The position numbers were made by a program, and so were the translations under genes. From assembly GCA_037447655.1 (NCBI GenBank), contig JBBHKE010000943.1, positions 139,550 through 203,549 of the forward strand: a stretch of DNA of 64,000 nucleotides, given 5' to 3'. Every line of letters begins with the position of its first letter. Position 1 is the first letter of the stretch. The stretch is from Zygnema cylindricum. Its lineage: Eukaryota; Streptophyta; Zygnematophyceae; Zygnematales; Zygnemataceae. The notes beneath the pieces were generated by a model. The model worked only from the letters and a program-made list of their open reading frames with translations, did no database searches and was not told where the DNA came from. Shown here in pieces: positions 60,247 to 64,000 of this stretch.

Positions 60247-61960
60247 GTTGTACATTGTGTTCATAAATGCGACGATCTCCTGACGTCCAACAGGGTAATT
60301 GTTCAACTAGCCGTAGATGTACGGCACCCTAAGTAATTTGGAACTTTTTGAGAGCGGGCTGATACTGTTCGCTGAAAGAATCTCGTTAGGTCGCCCGGTT
60401 ATGATATTATTGTTGGTTTAGAGTGTCAAAGGAACCAATCAGAAGCCTTTCTTTTTGTCCCCATGACTTGCGGGACCAGAATCAGAAGAGCCAATTTTCA
60501 TGTTTACGACAGTCTCTTCTATCCAGTTTGTCTGCTTATGGTTCTTTTAGGTGCGGGAAATTACCTTCAATCCAAGTGAATCAGAAGATGCCAGCGCGGC
60601 ACTTCAGGTTAGATTGGTACTATTTTTCCTAGTAATAGTGGCAGCTCGTTGATTCCGAAACTGCGTTTCACGAGTCACCTGTGAACACGTGGCGGCGTCT
60701 CTTGAAACACTTAGGTTTTGGAATAGGTCCTCCGTTTCTACAAGAATTTTTAATTCACGTACACATCTGGATTTCTTTTTAACCGCTCAATCGACCTTCT
60801 CATTAAGTTCGATCCATGTGCTTGATATGTCACATGGGAAGAAGTCCTAGCAGTACAAAATTTTCTCCTAAGATTGATATTCACGAACCTTATCAAAGAT
60901 AGGCCGAAACTTCAGCAGGATACATGTGTATCCACTACCCGCATAAAATCTGACGGTCCTTTACGAACAGATTCTCAGTTCCATAGAAAGCCGACGCCGA
61001 ATCGTGACATCCACCTCGCATTGCAGGCCCACCATTTTCCTGGCAAGATCCGCCCCCCTGAATAATATCTCCGTCCCGGCTTCTGTACCTACAGTAAGAT
61101 TCGTACAGAGAATTCCCCCATTTCATTGGCTTCCCCGGATCCTCCGCTGTGTGTCCCGCCCCACTTGCTTTGTCCGCAAACGAGATGCCATCAGTTCAAT
61201 CATAGAACTGTCAGGGAAGACCCGAAACTGCATAGAATTACTCGTCAGAGTTCGTTATATAATCTTCTGTTCCAAAGATTCTGCAAAAAGGCTAGGCTGT
61301 GACCCCTATCTTTTCCGCCAATCGTTTTCAAAAGACTCCCAGGCGTGGGACGGCTACAATTTCGCCACATCTGAAGCCGTACCAAAGTCTCAAACCCGAG
61401 TCGTGTTCTCCCATTAGTCCATCTGCTTCATTGCCTGTACAGCCATTCCCAACCTTTACCGAACCGTACGTCCGTACGTCACTTGAATCCAGCGCTTCAA
61501 TGAATCTGGTCCATTTCTCAAGCAGCACCAGTTCAGTTTTGCTGTAAGAACAGCAAAGGCCATAGCTTTTGCACTTCTCTTGCTTTTTCTCTCTCTGGAG
61601 GATACTTTTCATTTAACCCTCCCGTGAAGCCTTTTCTTCGCCAGCTGGTTCTCTCTCATTGGCTCCCGTCTCACAGGCTGTCAAGTGTCCTATTATCGAG
61701 CGTTAGAGATAATTTTAGGGTTGAATTCGGTCTGAAGGAGCGAAAGCAATAGAGGAAGGATAGATACTCGGAAGATTTTGTCAGGGCAGTAGCACACAGG
61801 ACGAGTAGGTGTTTTACAAAATTAAGTGAAAGTTGAAGTTTTTTTTTTTTTTTTTTTAAAAGGTTCACGGTGAACACTCGTGTTTTTCTGCCTCTCTGTG
61901 AAGATTACTTTTCAGGATTTTTCCTGCCACAGCCCAAATCACCTCTTTTGGCTGTTTCTG
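60247..61960. other. Region upstream of the F-box gene, with an unassigned minus-strand ORF
   Basis: No gene is firmly supported. On the minus strand 61612-61328 encodes 94 aa starting MKSILQREKKQEKCKSYGL and running to a stop; neighbouring minus-strand frames at 61300-60935 are also partly open, as if a short exon series existed. I recognise no domain. If real, it would be head to head with the F-box gene. The plus strand is equally open, so composition may explain it. A (T)18 run lies at about 61840-61857. Confidence 0.3.
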
Positions 61961-64000
61961 ATGAAGGATAGAAAGAGAAGTAAACTTTCTTCGTCTTCCG
62001 GCATAGCTGAAAGAGGAGGAGGTGTAGGAGGACGATATCTGGAGCCACGAAGCAGTGAACAACAATCCGACAGGAAAACTTTTGGAGGCAAAAAAATGGA
62101 CCTGCTTGACATGCATGCGGATGCCTTAACCCATATAGCTTCGTTTTTGGACCATCGAGATGTCATAAACCTTAGTTCGACCTGTTCTTTACTTCTAAAT
62201 GTGGTGGATTCTAGCGATGTGTGGATGAAGCTCTGTAGAAAATGGAGCTGCAATGTGTCACTCCAGGATTGGGCGGCAAAAGTTAATTCTCCGAAAGCAC
62301 TTTTTCGGTTACTGAACAGTTTTGATTCGGTGATTGGAGCATGGAGTGCCCAGGAATTGGCTCCAAGGGGAGGGCTTTTGTATGTTACTTGGGTAAGCGA
62401 CAATAATTTAGTGTTGTACAGTTGTTTGATTGGCCTGTGTTGGATAGGATACGTCAGCAAGTTGTTGGAGGGTCTTTCCTGGAAGGTTTCTGAGTTCTGA
62501 CAACTCTGAATGTTGTAGATTAGTAGTAAGTTCTGCTCATTGAAGAAAATCTCCTTCATTTGAAACAAATGTTGATTTTTTGGGACATGCTTTTTGTGTG
62601 TTTGACCTGGAGCTTGTCTGTTTTTTTGAAGTCAGGTTTCTTTTTGGTTGTTAATTTATCAATACCAAATTCTTACCTTCTGTATGATTATTTTTTGGTT
62701 GTTGTTTTTGCTTATTGCAGGGGAATCTTTCTGTTGTGGCCTTCAGGATTATGCCAGAATGGATGGGTAAGAAATTTCAACATAATTATATTTTGATTGA
62801 TAAGTTTAATAGTTGAAGCTTTTTGGTTAGGTTTATGATCTCTGTTTGTTTCAACTTTTTGTGTGAGTTGACATGAGAGCGGTTTAAATGCGAATGGCTT
62901 CATCATTTTGGCTGCAATAATGATATTTTGTGAGGCTCTGATTTTTTTCCTTCAATTTGTTGTTTTCCTTTTTCTTTATCAGTTTTTTTAAGAGATTATG
63001 TTAGTTTGCTTTCTATGTCATGGAACCAAATGCTTCTAGTTTTTTGTTACAATGGTTTGAAATAACGTTTTACTGACGTCCATTTGACTCTGGATTGGAA
63101 CTATTTGCTGGACACCCCCACTGACAAACCAAAGTTTTTTTTGTTTTTTGATGTGTGGCAATGGATGGTTACAGCTCAAGGATTAGTGTGTATGAGACTT
63201 TTTGAAGTCGTGGGAGAGTGCGACGGTTCGTCGCGAGTGGCCTTGTTGACAGGAAGGGGAGGTCAACAGGAATTGCCTCTCCCGGGAGCAATTGTCTGGG
63301 AGTCAGATTGCCACTCTGATTTCCATTTGGAGACACACACAGGCCCGGAATCAGCTCACATGCCAGCCACTGAGGCGCAAGAACAGGTAGGAGTTTTTTG
63401 CTTTAATTAGGTTTTATGTTTTTCTAGGCTGGATGAGAAGCTAATAGTGTTGAAGCTTTCTGAGCCGTTTCGAGGAAATTTGGCGGGTATTTGATTTGGT
63501 TATCGCTTAAGGGTAGTGGCAGTTTTACTTGGTTGAGAGTTATTTGCAGTTAATCTTTAAATTAGTCACGGTGCTTAACAAGGTTTTTTAATCTGTCTGG
63601 TTTCCCTTTGCATATAGTCGGGTTATTCTCAGTGGGTCAGCAATCCTGTGATTCTTATAGTTAGGTGCAGTTACTGTTTCATACTTACGACAGGAAAATG
63701 TGAATTGTTTCACATTTTTTTGGCCATATCCTTGTATGTTTTTTAAGATGCTGTCTTTAACTGGTCTGTCCATCTAGATACTCGAACATCTATCGATAAC
63801 CTCTGTGTCCACTTCAATCCCTTCATGCACCTTCTCACCATTTGTTGATGTCCTTAAATCTCCACTTTCTGTTCTTTTTGTTCACCCTTCAATCCATTCA
63901 TTCACCCTCAATCCACTCTTCTTCCGGTCATTCTTCTTTCAGTCTCCCTTTTATTTCTCCCACCCCCTGTTATTCCCTTCATCCACTTTTCAATTTTTTC
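61961..64000 (+). CDS. F-box protein gene, 5' part (runs off the window)
   Basis: Exons seen: 61961-62392, 62721-62766, 63175-63386, and probably 63778 to beyond 64000 (phase 0, open to the window end). GT-AG junctions and phases agree. The N-terminal ~45 residues are Ser/Gly/Arg-rich. Residues ~46-92 are an F-box (DALTHIASFLDHRDVINLSS, then VWMKLCRKW), the Skp1-binding module of SCF ubiquitin ligases. After it come RGGLLYVTWGNLSVVAFRI, VCMRLFEVVGECDGSS and GAIVWESDCHSDFHLE, resembling the lipocalin/β-rich downstream part of plant F-box proteins such as At5g39450; that link is tentative. The substrate is unknown. Start choice: the ATG at 61961 is in frame with a second at 62096 just before the F-box, and either may be used. 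Confidence 0.75.

Noticed and set aside
1-64000. tRNA, rRNA or snRNA genes
   Set aside because: I looked for tRNA A/B-box spacing and known snRNA starts by eye and found nothing convincing; a covariance-model scan would be needed to exclude them.

Overview
This is a nuclear genome segment of a green plant (streptophyte). The genes have many GT-AG introns, and several proteins are plant-type: a KELP-like coactivator (DEK_C plus PC4), a GCN-type ABCF ATPase, a land-plant-like acetylornithine deacetylase and a plant-type CCAR/DBC1 protein. A moss/alga-style ELO fatty-acid elongase, long introns and dense small transposons fit a charophyte alga or bryophyte better than a compact seed-plant genome. 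The species cannot be fixed from the sequence.

Layout. 1-2215: repeats, including a 1.45-kb composite MITE. 2216-9349 (+): acetylornithine deacetylase in 12 exons; its last intron holds a 50-bp tandem repeat, a 26-bp minisatellite and a TATA-bearing promoter-like block. 10305-12932 (-): KELP/PC4 coactivator in 3 exons, convergent with the deacetylase. 12933-18567: two abutting PIF/Harbinger-like MITEs, then polypurine/polypyrimidine and AT-rich DNA. 18568-23461 (+): ELO elongase in 7 exons. 26793-43163 (-): a ~16-kb CCAR1/DBC1-like gene with about 23 exons. 43164-43968: divergent promoter carrying a 216-bp MITE. 43969-48264 (+): ABCF ATPase in 5 exons. 48265-61960: repeat-rich, with a MITE fragment, a broken copia pol, a TRIM-like element and a nest of three Harbinger-like MITEs. 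61961 to the window end (+): the 5' part of an F-box gene.

The five complete genes are unlinked housekeeping functions (arginine/ornithine metabolism, transcription, fatty-acid elongation, RNA/transcription co-regulation, translation-linked ATPase). I see no operon-like or gene-cluster logic. The only likely shared regulation is the 805-bp divergent promoter of the CCAR and ABCF genes.

The most unusual content is the transposon layer. At least five intact elements end in GGG/GGC, carry matching terminal inverted repeats and are flanked by 3-bp TAA or TTA duplications, as expected of PIF/Harbinger-type MITEs. Subsets share internal modules and a CACCTCG/CGAGGTG hairpin. Comparing a repeat at 17-268 with its inverted copy at 57281-59030 gives an approximate empty site for two of the insertions. 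Exon boundaries were read by hand from splice signals, phase and family similarity; no searches were run.
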